Shown: positions 26,823 to 36,296, counted from the first letter of the stretch. The stretch: 64,000 bases of DNA from an uncultured Dehalococcoidia bacterium (GCA_913047625.1 CAJWUJ010000001.1:121863-185862); one strand, 5' to 3'. Notes: generated by a model not told the origin, from the sequence alone. Numbers and translations are program-made.

Positions 26823-28067
26823 ATGAATATAGCATCCAATAGAATCTTGTTAACAGCGAAGCGTTTGGTTGATGGGTCTGGTAACCCTCCTATTGAAAAA
26901 CCTTATTTGGTAATAGAAGACAATAAGATTACCGAGGTAGGGCAGGGTAGTATTCAAGCCAAGTTTGAAGATGGCATAAAACTGGATTTTAGTGATGCGA
27001 CAATTATTCCTGGGCTGATCGATACTCACACACATCTCAATTATCCGGGTGATGGAACTCATACTGATGACGTAATGGATCGTGATGATGATGAATTACT
27101 GATTCAGTCTATAGCGAATGCGCAGGAGTACCTTCGGCAAGGAGTTACAACTATACGGGATAACGGTGCTAAAAACAGGACAACAATATCTTTGCGTAGA
27201 GGGATCCAGCAAGGTTTACTTGAAGGACCTCATTTGGATTTATGTGTCAATCCTTTAACGATTACCGGTGGCCATATGTGGCAGATGGGAGCTGAGGCTG
27301 ACGGAGTGGAAGAAGTTATTAAAGGGGTGAGGAAACTAGTGAAACTGGAAGCAGGGTACATCAAGGTTGCGGCCACTGGGGGGTCGACAAAAACTAGCCA
27401 CCGTAATTTACCCGCATACAGTTACGATGAACTTAAAGCATTAGTAGATGAGGCTCATAAATTCAACCTATTGGTGGCAGCACATGCCCATGCGACTGAA
27501 GGTATTCTGAACTCGCTTAATGCAGGGGTAGATATGATAATCCATTGCTCTTGGATAGAACCTGATAATACACCCAAATACCGTGCAGACATAGCAAGGA
27601 AAATAGCAGATGCGGGAACATGGGTAAATCCGACATTAGACCAGAGTATTGGAAGAAGGAGGGAGCAATTAGTTGCATTAAAGGACAAGGGGGAAATCAC
27701 TAAAGGGCAAAGTGCAACTCTGGATGTTTTGCAAAACGATTATGAACGGCGATTAGCTGAAGTCAATGAAATGATAAATACAGGTGTACGGATGGTTACT
27801 GGTTCAGACTGTGGATGGGCATATGTTCCGTTCAATCGTATCTGGGGTGAAATGAATTTATTGGTAGCCGCAGGGCTATCACCTTTAGAAGCTATAAAGT
27901 CTGCTACTCTAGATGCTGCTGACAGTTTAGCTGTGGCAGGAAAAACAGGTACGCTATTCAAAGGGAAGGAAGCAGACATCGGGATATTTACAGGTGATCC
28001 GGTTAAAGATGTAAAGCTACTTAAAGATCCAGTTGCGGTGTTTAAGTCTGGTCGTAGATTTGTATAA
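26823..28067 (+). CDS. amidohydrolase, imidazolonepropionase/prolidase-like
   Basis: This is a 414-residue metal-dependent amidohydrolase. Motifs in order are IIPGLIDTHTHLNYPG (HxH), GVTTIRDNGA, YIKVAATGG with a candidate bridging Lys, LLVAAHAHATEGI and MIIHCSWIE (two metal His), and MVTGSDCGWAY (catalytic Asp). This arrangement matches the group that hydrolyses Xaa-Pro dipeptides, acyl-amino acids or imidazolone-like rings. Substrate is not predictable here. TGGAGG precedes the ATG. The adjacent MBL-fold gene starts 47 nt after it. Confidence 0.85.
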   Translation: MNIASNRILLTAKRLVDGSGNPPIEKPYLVIEDNKITEVGQGSIQAKFEDGIKLDFSDATIIPGLIDTHTHLNYPGDGTHTDDVMDRDDDELLIQSIANAQEYLRQGVTTIRDNGAKNRTTISLRRGIQQGLLEGPHLDLCVNPLTITGGHMWQMGAEADGVEEVIKGVRKLVKLEAGYIKVAATGGSTKTSHRNLPAYSYDELKALVDEAHKFNLLVAAHAHATEGILNSLNAGVDMIIHCSWIEPDNTPKYRADIARKIADAGTWVNPTLDQSIGRRREQLVALKDKGEITKGQSATLDVLQNDYERRLAEVNEMINTGVRMVTGSDCGWAYVPFNRIWGEMNLLVAAGLSPLEAIKSATLDAADSLAVAGKTGTLFKGKEADIGIFTGDPVKDVKLLKDPVAVFKSGRRFV

Positions 28068-28114
28068 CCAGTCTGTTATGCCTGATGACAATAGATGTAA
28101 GGGGTAGTAGGTAA

Positions 28115-28750
28115 GTGCTAAATACGAATAGAATCATCAAGCGCATTACAGTACCTCCCTTTATGGAAAATATCTATATTGTCGGGGACTTACAGTCTTC
28201 CACAGCTATTTTGATAGACCCAGGTGCACAGGCAAATCAAGTTCTTTTTGAGATCAATCGACTCGGTTTTAGTGTTCCTGTAGTAGCTAACACCCACGGT
28301 CATTTAGACCATGTTGGCGCTGTCAATCAAATCACGGAAACAATGGCATCTTCTTTTTGTATGAGTCACCTTGACATACCAGTAATGGAAGCTGGGTTTT
28401 TGCAAGGATCAGAAATGATTCCTGATTGGCAAAACCCACCTCTACCGGATCGTGACTTGCATGATGGGGATCTTATAAGTGCTGGTGCCATAAGCTTGCA
28501 AGTTATTGCAACACCTGGTCATACACCCGGAGGAGTCTCTTTTCTTGGAGATGGAGTCCTGTTCTCTGGTGATACGTTGTTCAGAAGAAGTGTCGGTAGG
28601 ACCGATCTTTTTGGTGGGGATGAAAGAACACTCTTTAGATCCATTTCTGAGCAATTATTGAATCTGCCAGATGAGACAATAGTCTACCCTGGACACGGTG
28701 CTGAAACTACTATTGGCGAGGAAAAGGCAAATAATCCTTTTTTGATTTAA
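28115..28750 (+). CDS. metallo-beta-lactamase-fold hydrolase, glyoxalase II-like
   Basis: This 211-residue protein has the full metal set: THGHLDHVGAV (HxHxDH), the ATPGHTPGGVSFLG His, the LFSGDTLFRRSVGRTDL Asp and the YPGHGAETTIGEE His. The FRRSVGRTDL stretch is typical of glyoxalase II-like thioesterases (YcbL type). The probable start is GTG 28115. The natural thioester is unknown. Confidence 0.87.
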   Translation: MLNTNRIIKRITVPPFMENIYIVGDLQSSTAILIDPGAQANQVLFEINRLGFSVPVVANTHGHLDHVGAVNQITETMASSFCMSHLDIPVMEAGFLQGSEMIPDWQNPPLPDRDLHDGDLISAGAISLQVIATPGHTPGGVSFLGDGVLFSGDTLFRRSVGRTDLFGGDERTLFRSISEQLLNLPDETIVYPGHGAETTIGEEKANNPFLI

Positions 28751-28795
28751 GGTAGACTGTGCCTTTTCCTGCACACTTACTTTAGATTTATTAGG

Positions 28796-30874
28796 TTAGA
28801 ACAGTATTCCGCCAACAGCTGCAATTGCTGGAGCAAAGACCAGAGAAACGACCGACATCAACTTTAGTAAGATGTTCATAGATGGTCCTGACGTGTCTTT
28901 GAACGGATCTCCTACCACGTCTCCAACTACACCTGCTTCGTGAGCTAGTGATCCTTTACCGCCAAAATTACCCAATTCGATGTATTTCTTAGCGTTGTCC
29001 CAGGTACCTCCGGCGTTAGCCATTGTAATAGCTAGGAGAAATCCTGATGCTATGGATCCAATTAATAGGCCCGCTAAAGCTTGAACTCCTAAGAGGAAAC
29101 CTACTGCTAGGGGAACTATAACTGCAATAGCTCCGGGCATAATCATGTATTTCAAAGAGGCTTGAGTTGTTATTTCTACACACTTAGCGTAATCAGGGCG
29201 CTCTGTCCTGTCCATTATTCCTGGCTTCTCTTTGAATTGTCTTCTTATTTCGTTCACCATTTTGAAGGCAGCACTGCCTACGGCTCGCATGGTAAGGGCA
29301 CTAAAGAAATAAGGCATAAGAGCCCCTAGAAGCAGTCCAAGTATCATAGGGCCTTCTAAGAGCGTAAATGATTTAGGATCTTCTCCCGTAGCTACAGCGA
29401 AGGCAGCCATCAGAGCCAGTGCTGTTAATGCCGCTGATCCAATAGCAAATCCCTTTCCTGTTGCAGCTGTGGTATTCCCTAGAGAATCGAGGGCGTCTGT
29501 GCGCTCCCTGACTTCAGGATCTAAGTCTGCTTGTGTTGCTATTCCTCCAGCATTATCTGCCACAGGACCGTAAGCATCTGTAGCTAGGGTTATGCCGAGT
29601 GTTGATAGCATACCGACACCGGCTATTGCGACACCATAGAAGCCGGCTAACTCGAATGAAATGAGAATCGCGATACCCACTACCAATACAGGGATCAGCG
29701 TTGAGTACATAGCTGTAGCCATACCACTGATGATAAGGGTGCCAGTTCCTGTTTGAGCAGACTCAGCAACTTCTTGGGTGGGTTTGTAGTCATAAGAAGT
29801 GTAATATTCTGTTGCTAACCCTACAATTACTCCTCCAATTAAGCCGGACAGTATACACCAGAAGATAGACCAGTCTATTCCTAAGTACGCGACAGCTCCC
29901 GCCGATGCGAATACTATGAGCCCGCTTGAGAAGAAAACACCTTTCCGAAGTGCCCAAAGTAATCCGCTAAAGCTTATAGTATTTCCTGTCCTGACCATAA
30001 ACGTTCCCAATATAGAAGCAATGATTCCTGCAGCAGATACAAGTAAAGGCAGTACAACTAAACTGTCGTCCCATGCGATTTTACTGGCATCAGCAATTTG
30101 TCCATTACTCACAGCAAGAGCACCAGCTAAAGCTATAGATGCAATGATGGCTCCAACGTAGGATTCGAAAAGATCCGCACCCATTCCAGCAACATCACCA
30201 ACGTTGTCTCCAACATTGTCAGCAATAGTAGCTGGGTTTCTAGGATCGTCTTCAGGGATGTGCTTTTCTACTTTCCCTACTACGTCTGCGCCGACGTCTG
30301 CTGCTTTGGTATATATGCCTCCTCCTACTCTGGCAAACAATGCTATTGATGAAGCACCAAAGCTAAATCCTGCTACTACTGAATAATCTTTAAAAACCAA
30401 CCAGAGGAGCGTAACACCGAGGATTCCAACACCAACAACAGAAATTCCCATTACGCTACCGCTGTTGAAAGCAACTCTCAGCCCTTGGTTTAGTCCATCC
30501 ATTGCTGCTGCCGCGCTTCTTGTGTTTGCACGAATTGCTATTTGCATACCTACAAATCCAGTTAGGCCAGAAGCAATAGTTCCTATAAGGTAAGAAATAG
30601 CAGTCTCAGGAACTCCTATACTCCACACTATAGGATCAGCAGCCAGATCAACCCAGTCTATTACTATAGCCAGTACAAAGAAGACAACCACTACAAACGG
30701 TATAAGAACCTTGTATTCACGTAATAGAAATGCCATCGATCCTTCCCGGATAGCCTGTCCAATTTCCTGCATGAAGTCAGTGCCTTGCCCATGGCTTAAT
30801 ACCTTTCTGAACATTAATGCCCCGAAAACCAAGGCTATGACCCCGGATGCAATTGCGAGAGTTATAGTAGTCAT
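28796..30874 (-). CDS. hppA: membrane-bound ion-translocating pyrophosphatase, K+-dependent type
   Basis: This pump hydrolyses pyrophosphate and moves H+ or Na+ across the membrane. The 692-residue protein has about 16 transmembrane segments and the substrate motifs GGGIYTKAADVGADVVGKVE, IADNVGDNVGDVAGMGADLFESY and the C-terminal GDVVGDPFKDTSGPSMNI. At about residues 464-475 it reads GNTTAATGKG. In this family Ala and Gly at these two positions mark the K+-dependent type (Lys and Thr mark the independent type). The ATG at 30874 is chosen because GGAGGT lies 10 nt upstream; that GGAGGT is itself inside the reading frame that starts at 30892. Confidence 0.94.
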   Translation of the reverse strand: MTTITLAIASGVIALVFGALMFRKVLSHGQGTDFMQEIGQAIREGSMAFLLREYKVLIPFVVVVFFVLAIVIDWVDLAADPIVWSIGVPETAISYLIGTIASGLTGFVGMQIAIRANTRSAAAAMDGLNQGLRVAFNSGSVMGISVVGVGILGVTLLWLVFKDYSVVAGFSFGASSIALFARVGGGIYTKAADVGADVVGKVEKHIPEDDPRNPATIADNVGDNVGDVAGMGADLFESYVGAIIASIALAGALAVSNGQIADASKIAWDDSLVVLPLLVSAAGIIASILGTFMVRTGNTISFSGLLWALRKGVFFSSGLIVFASAGAVAYLGIDWSIFWCILSGLIGGVIVGLATEYYTSYDYKPTQEVAESAQTGTGTLIISGMATAMYSTLIPVLVVGIAILISFELAGFYGVAIAGVGMLSTLGITLATDAYGPVADNAGGIATQADLDPEVRERTDALDSLGNTTAATGKGFAIGSAALTALALMAAFAVATGEDPKSFTLLEGPMILGLLLGALMPYFFSALTMRAVGSAAFKMVNEIRRQFKEKPGIMDRTERPDYAKCVEITTQASLKYMIMPGAIAVIVPLAVGFLLGVQALAGLLIGSIASGFLLAITMANAGGTWDNAKKYIELGNFGGKGSLAHEAGVVGDVVGDPFKDTSGPSMNILLKLMSVVSLVFAPAIAAVGGILF

Positions 30875-30892
30875 TAGATGCGTTACCTCCAT

Positions 30893-30923
30893 AAAAAATG
30901 CCCTTCTTTAAAAAGAAAGGGCA
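30893..30923 (-). terminator. intrinsic-terminator hairpin in the hppA leader
   Basis: On the minus strand, TGCCCTT pairs with AAGGGCA, with further partly paired U/A bases and a short loop, and TTTTTT follows directly (30898-30893). The hairpin ends only about 20 nt before the hppA ATG. There is no room for a promoter between, so readthrough must be controlled if it works. Confidence 0.75.
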
Positions 30924-30969
30924 CGCAAGCTTCAGTTATAACTAGTAGTGATAAAATTCACGACGACCA

Positions 30970-30998
30970 ATTTTCCCAAAAATTAGCTCATCTGTCAA
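30970..30998 (-). promoter_or_regulatory. candidate hppA promoter
   Basis: On the minus strand a perfect TTGACA (30998-30993), a 17-nt spacer and GAAAAT (30975-30970) would start transcription near 30963. The leader would be about 90 nt and include the terminator hairpin. Confidence 0.5.
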
Positions 30999-31055
30999 TT
31001 TGATGATGGCTCCTTCGGAAGAGATGAAATAACAATGGGGGTTCTTGTGCACCCG

Positions 31056-31859
31056 TTATGGCACGGAATGAGTTAGGGAGGCAATGGAAGGAATGATGAA
31101 GTCAGGTTGTAAATTAGATACTTTTACGTCATTTAGAGTGCTTACGCCAGTTAACACTAGTGCGGTGTCTATCTGAGCAGAAACACCTGCTTGAATATCT
31201 GTGTCTAATCTATCTCCAATTATAATAACAGGGGTACTTGATGATGCTGGTAGTGATCGAATAACAGCATGCATGAAAGGAAGGGCAGGTTTGCCAATAA
31301 TTTGGGCTTCAATACCGGAAGCCGTTTCAATGGCTGCGAGTATAGAACCTGAGCCTGGCATTTTGCCATTAACAGTTGGTCGAACTGCGTCTCTATTAGT
31401 ACCGTAGAGTATCCCACATTGATCTAGTATTTGAGTAGCTATCATGAGTTCATGATAGCTGAAATCATAATGTACACTGGCAACCACTGCAGTCGCGTCC
31501 AAGTGATTTAACTCCGCAACTATGCAAATTCCTTGAGCCCGTAATTCGGACTTCAGGCCTTCAGAACCAATGACATATACTGGTTTATCTTGAAATCCTT
31601 CGGATACTAGAAATGATGCAGTTGCTTTACCAACAGAAAAGACTTCGCTATCAAATGCTACTATTCCTAAATTATTTAACTTCTTTACGAAATCAAGCGT
31701 CGTGCCCAAAGGATTATTTGTCAAAAATCGGATATTTTTGTTTAGTGTCCTAAGGTACTCAATTGTTTCTTTGGTTCCTGGGATAACTGAATCTCCTAGA
31801 TATATGACTCCGTCTAGGTCAAACAAAAAACTCTTATAGTTATGTGCTATGCAGGTCAT
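31056..31859 (-). CDS. HAD-superfamily phosphatase, NagD-like
   Basis: This 267-residue HAD hydrolase has motif I FLFDLDGVIYLGD (nucleophile Asp, DxD), motif II RFLTNNPLGT, the family KPALPFMH Lys and motif IV IIIGDRLDTDIQAG. The C2-type cap and overall length place it with NagD/4-nitrophenylphosphatase-like proteins. These dephosphorylate sugar phosphates or nucleotides; the substrate is not predictable. It is upstream of hppA on the same strand with 160 nt between. Confidence 0.87.
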   Translation of the reverse strand: MTCIAHNYKSFLFDLDGVIYLGDSVIPGTKETIEYLRTLNKNIRFLTNNPLGTTLDFVKKLNNLGIVAFDSEVFSVGKATASFLVSEGFQDKPVYVIGSEGLKSELRAQGICIVAELNHLDATAVVASVHYDFSYHELMIATQILDQCGILYGTNRDAVRPTVNGKMPGSGSILAAIETASGIEAQIIGKPALPFMHAVIRSLPASSSTPVIIIGDRLDTDIQAGVSAQIDTALVLTGVSTLNDVKVSNLQPDFIIPSIASLTHSVP

Positions 31860-31916
31860 GGTTGTTACTTGCTATTATGCTCAATAAGTGTGTTGTCATT
31901 CCAATATAGTGAGCTT

Positions 31917-32564
31917 CTATACATCTTGAAATGTTTTCAGTAGTTTGCGTGAAGAGTCTTCGGGATTGTCTGTATGACAAACTGCGCCAATTACACAAAT
32001 CCCATCGATTTTACTATCTTTAAGTAAATAAACATTTGCATGTGATATTCCACCTATTCCTACTACTGGGACGTGCACAGTTTTCTTTATCTCACTTAGG
32101 AGTGATAGGCTTACTGGTCGAGTTGCACCTTTGGAATTAGTCGGAAACAGTGCTCCCACTGCTATGTAATCAGCGCCCTGTTGTTCTGAAGAAATAGCTT
32201 CCTGAAGGGTAGCGTTTGATGTGCCTATAAATTGATTCTCACTCAGGATTGATCGCGCTGTGCTAATACTGCAATCATTTTGTCCTAAGTGGAGGCCATG
32301 CGCTTGAGCTTCTACAGCGACATAAGGTGAGTCATTGATGATAAGAACTGCATTATGGTTCTCGCATAACGCTAGCATCTTGCGGGCCATATCAACTTGG
32401 AGTGACTGGTCAGACAGTTTATCTCTAAGTTGGATCGCTGTAACTCCACCGTGTAGAGCCTGATGGGTAATGCGTAAGGGATCTTTGCCAGGAAGCAATT
32501 CAGGATCAATAATAACGTACAATCCGGAAACTTTTTTAGCGTGTTCTAATCTGGTTATTTTCAT
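31917..32564 (-). CDS. thiE: thiamine-phosphate synthase
   Basis: ThiE joins the thiazole and pyrimidine moieties of thiamine. The 215-residue TIM-barrel shows GVTAIQLRDK, AVLIINDSP, GLHLGQNDCSI, FIGTSNATLQEA, YIAVGALFPTNSKG and VPVVGIGGIS, the expected phosphate and pyrophosphate contacts. It is followed by the HAD gene and preceded closely by rnhB. thiL is also in the window (36770-37801), but no TPP riboswitch was recognised upstream of either. Confidence 0.93.
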   Translation of the reverse strand: MKITRLEHAKKVSGLYVIIDPELLPGKDPLRITHQALHGGVTAIQLRDKLSDQSLQVDMARKMLALCENHNAVLIINDSPYVAVEAQAHGLHLGQNDCSISTARSILSENQFIGTSNATLQEAISSEQQGADYIAVGALFPTNSKGATRPVSLSLLSEIKKTVHVPVVGIGGISHANVYLLKDSKIDGICVIGAVCHTDNPEDSSRKLLKTFQDV

Positions 32565-32581
32565 GAGTTGACGTTCCTTGG

Positions 32582-33274
32582 TTATGTTGAATTGTTTTTA
32601 GTTATGCTGCTTAATAGTATTTTCACAGGTGTAAAACTTCTTCTATGAACTGGACTAGGCCCCAAGTGTTTTAACATGGCGAGATGCTTTTGGGTCCCAT
32701 AACCCTTATGTTGGGAGAATCCGTAGAGAGGATAGGTTTTATCAACACTCTGCATGATGCTATCTCTTGTGGTTTTGGCAATGATTGAAGCAGCAGCTAT
32801 TGAAAGGCACTTGGAATCCCCTTTTATAAATGAGCTGGAAGGCAGAGGATTATCCTTAAGGATCACCGCATCTACCAGAAGAAAACTGGGTGTGATGGAA
32901 AGTTTATCTACTGCTTCATTCATCGCACTGATCGTAGCACTCATGATCCCATGCTGATCAATGAACTCTGTGGAAGATATTCCAACTCCAATGCTTTGAG
33001 CATGTGCTTTAACCACCTGTCTAGCTTGCTCTCGTTGACGTTCTGATAATGTTTTGGAATCTCGAATTAGATTAATGAAGGGTGATTGAGTAATACTGCA
33101 ATATAATATCACTGCAGCTGCAACTAATGGTCCAGCTAATGGACCTCTTCCCGCTTCGTCAATGCCAGCAATGTATTTGAATCCTTTTTGAATTAACTGT
33201 AGTTCTTGCTTAAATGTGGGAAGTGAAAGTTGGTAATTGCGCAAAATAATCGCTCTTTTCCTGGAATTAGACAA
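32582..33274 (-). CDS. rnhB: ribonuclease HII
   Basis: RNase HII cleaves RNA in RNA-DNA hybrids and removes misincorporated ribonucleotides. The protein shows IAGIDEAGRGPLAGPLVAAAVI (first two catalytic acids), SFLLVDAV and the C-terminal YGFSQHKGYGTQKH. No ATG precedes the core: TTG at 33274 (230 aa) or TTG at 33244, which has AGGAAAAGAG upstream, are the candidate starts. thiE follows after 17 nt. Confidence 0.92.
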   Translation of the reverse strand: MSNSRKRAIILRNYQLSLPTFKQELQLIQKGFKYIAGIDEAGRGPLAGPLVAAAVILYCSITQSPFINLIRDSKTLSERQREQARQVVKAHAQSIGVGISSTEFIDQHGIMSATISAMNEAVDKLSITPSFLLVDAVILKDNPLPSSSFIKGDSKCLSIAAASIIAKTTRDSIMQSVDKTYPLYGFSQHKGYGTQKHLAMLKHLGPSPVHRRSFTPVKILLSSITKNNST

Positions 33275-33347
33275 TCGAGTTGTACGTCATAATATCGATA
33301 TTACTTTCAAGAGGTCATACTATGCCGATACAGGGAATGTTGCCCCT

Positions 33348-34511
33348 CTAGGCATGTTTGAGTTCTAATGAAGTTGCGGTGCTTTGCTCTTGTGGGTCAC
33401 GTGTTTCAGTATTGGTCTCCGGTATATTGGTACCATCTATAAAACCACCACCTAAAACCTGATCATTCTGATAGATCACAAGAGCTTGGCCAGGAGTGAT
33501 CGCTCTTTGAGCACGGCTGAAAGTTATAAGCGCACCTGCTCCATTGGGTTGGACTACTGCGGTTGAAGGCGGGCTTTTGTATCTGATCTTTACTGTTGCT
33601 GTAAAAGGTCCTTCAGGTTTGATTCCAGAAATATAATTTAGATTGCTTACCCAGGCAGTACTGCACATTAGATCATCATCATTGCCGATTGTGATTGTAT
33701 TGGTCAAATGATCAATCTTTGTGACGAACGCTTTATCTTTCAATTCAATGCCTAAGCCTCTGCGTTGGCCAATAGTGTAGAATTCTATGCCATTATGCGT
33801 GCCAAGGCGCTGTCCCTTGGTGTTCACTATTGCGCCTTTTGACGTCTTATTCAGTTTGTCTTGGATGTATTCTTTGTAGTTATTGCTAGGTATAAAACAT
33901 ATTTCTTGACTATCCGGTTTGTCTGCTACGGGCAGATTACTTTCCAAGGCCAACTGTCGAATATCGGCTTTGCTGTATTTACCAACAGGCAGCAGTAATG
34001 TCTGAAGCTGTGATTGTTTTAGATTAAATAACACGTAGGATTGATCCTTTGAGGGATCAATCCCTTTGATTAATTTGTATTGACTGCCTTCTTTTTTTAT
34101 TCGAGCGTAGTGGCCTGTAGCTATGTAGTCAGCTCCCATGAATTTAGCTCTTTCTAACAAGAAGTCAAATTTAATCCGGTCATTACACGCAATACAGGGG
34201 TGAGGTGTTCTTCCTTTTTGATACTCACTGCAAAAGTAATCAATAACGTGTTGTTGAAATTCTTTCTCAAAGTTCAGGTAGTAGTGAGGTGATCCAATTA
34301 TTTGACACACTCTTCGTGCATCTTCTACATCTTCCACTCCACAGCATTGATTAGTAGACGAACTTATCGAAGTATCGTCCGCACTGGCTAAACGCATGGT
34401 GATGCCTATCACTTCATAACCAGATTGTTTTAGAAGTAAGGCTGCAACCGATGAGTCAACTCCGCCACTCATTGCTACCACGACTAATGGTTGTTTGGTA
34501 TTATTCGGCAT
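33348..34511 (-). CDS. mnmA: tRNA-specific 2-thiouridylase MnmA
   Basis: MnmA thiolates U34 of Lys, Glu and Gln tRNAs. The 387-residue protein has the PP-loop MSGGVDSSVAALLL near the N-terminus. It also has HPCIACNDRIKFDFLLE with the catalytic Cys and ADYIATGHYAR, and then DSQEICFIPSNNYKEYI with the second Cys. The C-terminal beta-barrel domain ends in GQALVIYQNDQVLGGGFI plus about 30 low-complexity residues. It is divergent from rsfS. Confidence 0.95.
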   Translation of the reverse strand: MPNNTKQPLVVVAMSGGVDSSVAALLLKQSGYEVIGITMRLASADDTSISSSTNQCCGVEDVEDARRVCQIIGSPHYYLNFEKEFQQHVIDYFCSEYQKGRTPHPCIACNDRIKFDFLLERAKFMGADYIATGHYARIKKEGSQYKLIKGIDPSKDQSYVLFNLKQSQLQTLLLPVGKYSKADIRQLALESNLPVADKPDSQEICFIPSNNYKEYIQDKLNKTSKGAIVNTKGQRLGTHNGIEFYTIGQRRGLGIELKDKAFVTKIDHLTNTITIGNDDDLMCSTAWVSNLNYISGIKPEGPFTATVKIRYKSPPSTAVVQPNGAGALITFSRAQRAITPGQALVIYQNDQVLGGGFIDGTNIPETNTETRDPQEQSTATSLELKHA

Positions 34512-34638
34512 AATTTGTCAGTCAGCGTAACAAATCCCTTCGTATTCAACAAGTATTTTAAATATTCTTGTGGGATTATCTAGATGGTTGTACCCTATGA
34601 AGCATTCGCATAAATAGTACAGTGGCGGAGACTATGTA

Positions 34639-34986
34639 ATGAACGCAACTTTGGATTTGGCTAAGACAATCGTGGAATTGGCATCTGACAGGCAGGCTAG
34701 CGATATAGTGCTGTTGGATGTTCAAGCACTTACCCCGTTTGCTGATTACTGCATAGTTATGACAGGTGATACGACCCGTCACATGAACGGACTAGAAAGA
34801 GATATATCTAGAGAAATAAAATCTCAGGGACATGGAAGACCGCTCATTGAAGGTTCTCTTCATGGAGAGTGGGTTTTAATTGATTCAAATGGACTCAATG
34901 TGCACATCCTTGGTAAAAGTGCACGCAGTTATTACCAATTGGAAAAACTGTGGAGCAGTGCCCCTATGATTATTGCGGTTCAGTGA
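34639..34986 (+). CDS. rsfS: ribosomal silencing factor RsfS
   Basis: RsfS binds ribosomal protein uL14 and blocks subunit joining under starvation. The 115-residue protein shows KTIVELASDRQASDIVLLDV, FADYCIVMTGDTTRHMNGL, GEWVLIDSNGLNVHI and YYQLEKLWSSAPMI, a full family match. Its 3' end overlaps the convergent ndk gene by 17 nt. Confidence 0.94.
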   Translation: MNATLDLAKTIVELASDRQASDIVLLDVQALTPFADYCIVMTGDTTRHMNGLERDISREIKSQGHGRPLIEGSLHGEWVLIDSNGLNVHILGKSARSYYQLEKLWSSAPMIIAVQ

Positions 34987-35425
34987 TCCAATCTTCGTTA
35001 GCAAGTGAATAGGTGATTAATTCATTTGGCGTAAAAAAGAGGTTCACTTCCCTCGATCCTTCTTCTACTGAATCTGATCCATGTATTAGGTTGCGACCAA
35101 TATCAATAGCAAGATCTCCTCTGATTGTTCCTGGATGTGAGTCCACTGGGTTAGTCGAACCCATAGAGTTGCGAATTAATGAGACAGCGTTATTGCCTTC
35201 GACTGCAATGCAGACCAATGGACCTGAAGTAATAAAGGAGACTAGACCTTTATAGAACGGCTTTTCAATATGAGCTTTATAATGTTCCGACGCCAGTTCA
35301 TTACTCATTTTGATGAGTTTAAGCCCAATGAGCTTAAGTCCTCTACCCTCAATGCGGTTGATTATTGTCCCTATTAGCTGTCGCTGGACTGCATCCGGCT
35401 TTAGCAGTATTAATGATCGTTCCAT
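34970..35425 (-). CDS. ndk: nucleoside diphosphate kinase
   Basis: NDK balances nucleoside triphosphates through a phospho-His intermediate. The 151-residue protein shows ERSLILLKPDAVQRQLIG, FYKGLVSFITSGPLVCIAVEG, TNPVDSHPGTIRGDLA and NLIHGSDSVEEGSREVNLFF with the catalytic His. AAAGGGC precedes the ATG. Confidence 0.95.
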   Translation of the reverse strand: MERSLILLKPDAVQRQLIGTIINRIEGRGLKLIGLKLIKMSNELASEHYKAHIEKPFYKGLVSFITSGPLVCIAVEGNNAVSLIRNSMGSTNPVDSHPGTIRGDLAIDIGRNLIHGSDSVEEGSREVNLFFTPNELITYSLANEDWITEPQ

Positions 35426-35523
35426 GGTTGCCCTTTCTTTTGAGATGTTCTGATATCCCGACTATATTACTTGGAAGACTGATCTCTTGCAATTGTGCAG
35501 AATCACGGACTTGTTATCTCGTA

Positions 35524-36234
35524 TTAACTATTTTTCTTTCCGATAGTCGGTTCTCTAAGGTAGATGGGTTCTAAGAGATTTGATATTGTTGGATTCTTTG
35601 AAAAATGACATATAACCAGTTGAGTCAGACCGTTGATTCGATCCTCTGCCTGGTAAGGCAATACATGCACATCTTTACGAGCTGAAGCATTAACATTACC
35701 GAATAGGATTGATGCTCCTTCTCCGCAGTAAGAAGTATCAGTATGTTTCCTGGTGAGTAAATCAGTTTCTTGACCAACCTTTTGGTTTCCGATGAGTCTT
35801 AATGATCTATTCACAATCTGGTAGTCTGCCCAAGCAAAATAACCTTTCCCTATTGCTAAAACCGCAGTGATGAGGTTTTGATTATCTATGTACTGGTATG
35901 CTGTGGCGTCCAGTGTATTGAATCCGATTACTGGAATACCTGATGCTATTTTGATTCCCTTAACAACACTGATTCCCGTTCTGATTGAGCTAAAACCCCC
36001 AGGTCCAACCGCGACTCCAATTCCTGCTATGCGATTCAATGTTGAATCCATATGCGATAAGGCAGTCATGATATTTGGCAATAATTCAGATGTTGGGTTA
36101 TAGGCTGTTTCCCAAAGTTTGCTATAAATAATACCACTGGTATTGGCAAGTGCTATAGCGCAGTTCTTAGTAGAAGTGTCGACTATTAAATATAGGGGTG
36201 CTTGTGGACTTGAGGTTTCTGAACTACTAGACAT
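35524..36234 (-). CDS. tsaB: tRNA threonylcarbamoyladenosine biosynthesis protein TsaB
   Basis: TsaB is the ASKHA-fold partner of TsaD in making t6A37 of tRNA. The 236-residue protein shows YLIVDTSTKNCAIALA and GIGVAVGPGGFSSIRTGISVVKGI, the hallmark of the family. tsaE and thiL lie upstream on the same strand. tsaD is not in the window. Confidence 0.92.
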   Translation of the reverse strand: MSSSSETSSPQAPLYLIVDTSTKNCAIALANTSGIIYSKLWETAYNPTSELLPNIMTALSHMDSTLNRIAGIGVAVGPGGFSSIRTGISVVKGIKIASGIPVIGFNTLDATAYQYIDNQNLITAVLAIGKGYFAWADYQIVNRSLRLIGNQKVGQETDLLTRKHTDTSYCGEGASILFGNVNASARKDVHVLPYQAEDRINGLTQLVICHFSKNPTISNLLEPIYLREPTIGKKNS

Positions 36235-36296
36235 TACGAGAATATTATATCCTTGCTCTGCTATAGGGTAAATTCTATTTAACTGATTTAGCTCGA

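Noticed and set aside
34512..34638. Strong promoter between mnmA and rsfS
   Set aside because: Only weak matches (TTGTAC with TAAATA) were found, so it is not called.
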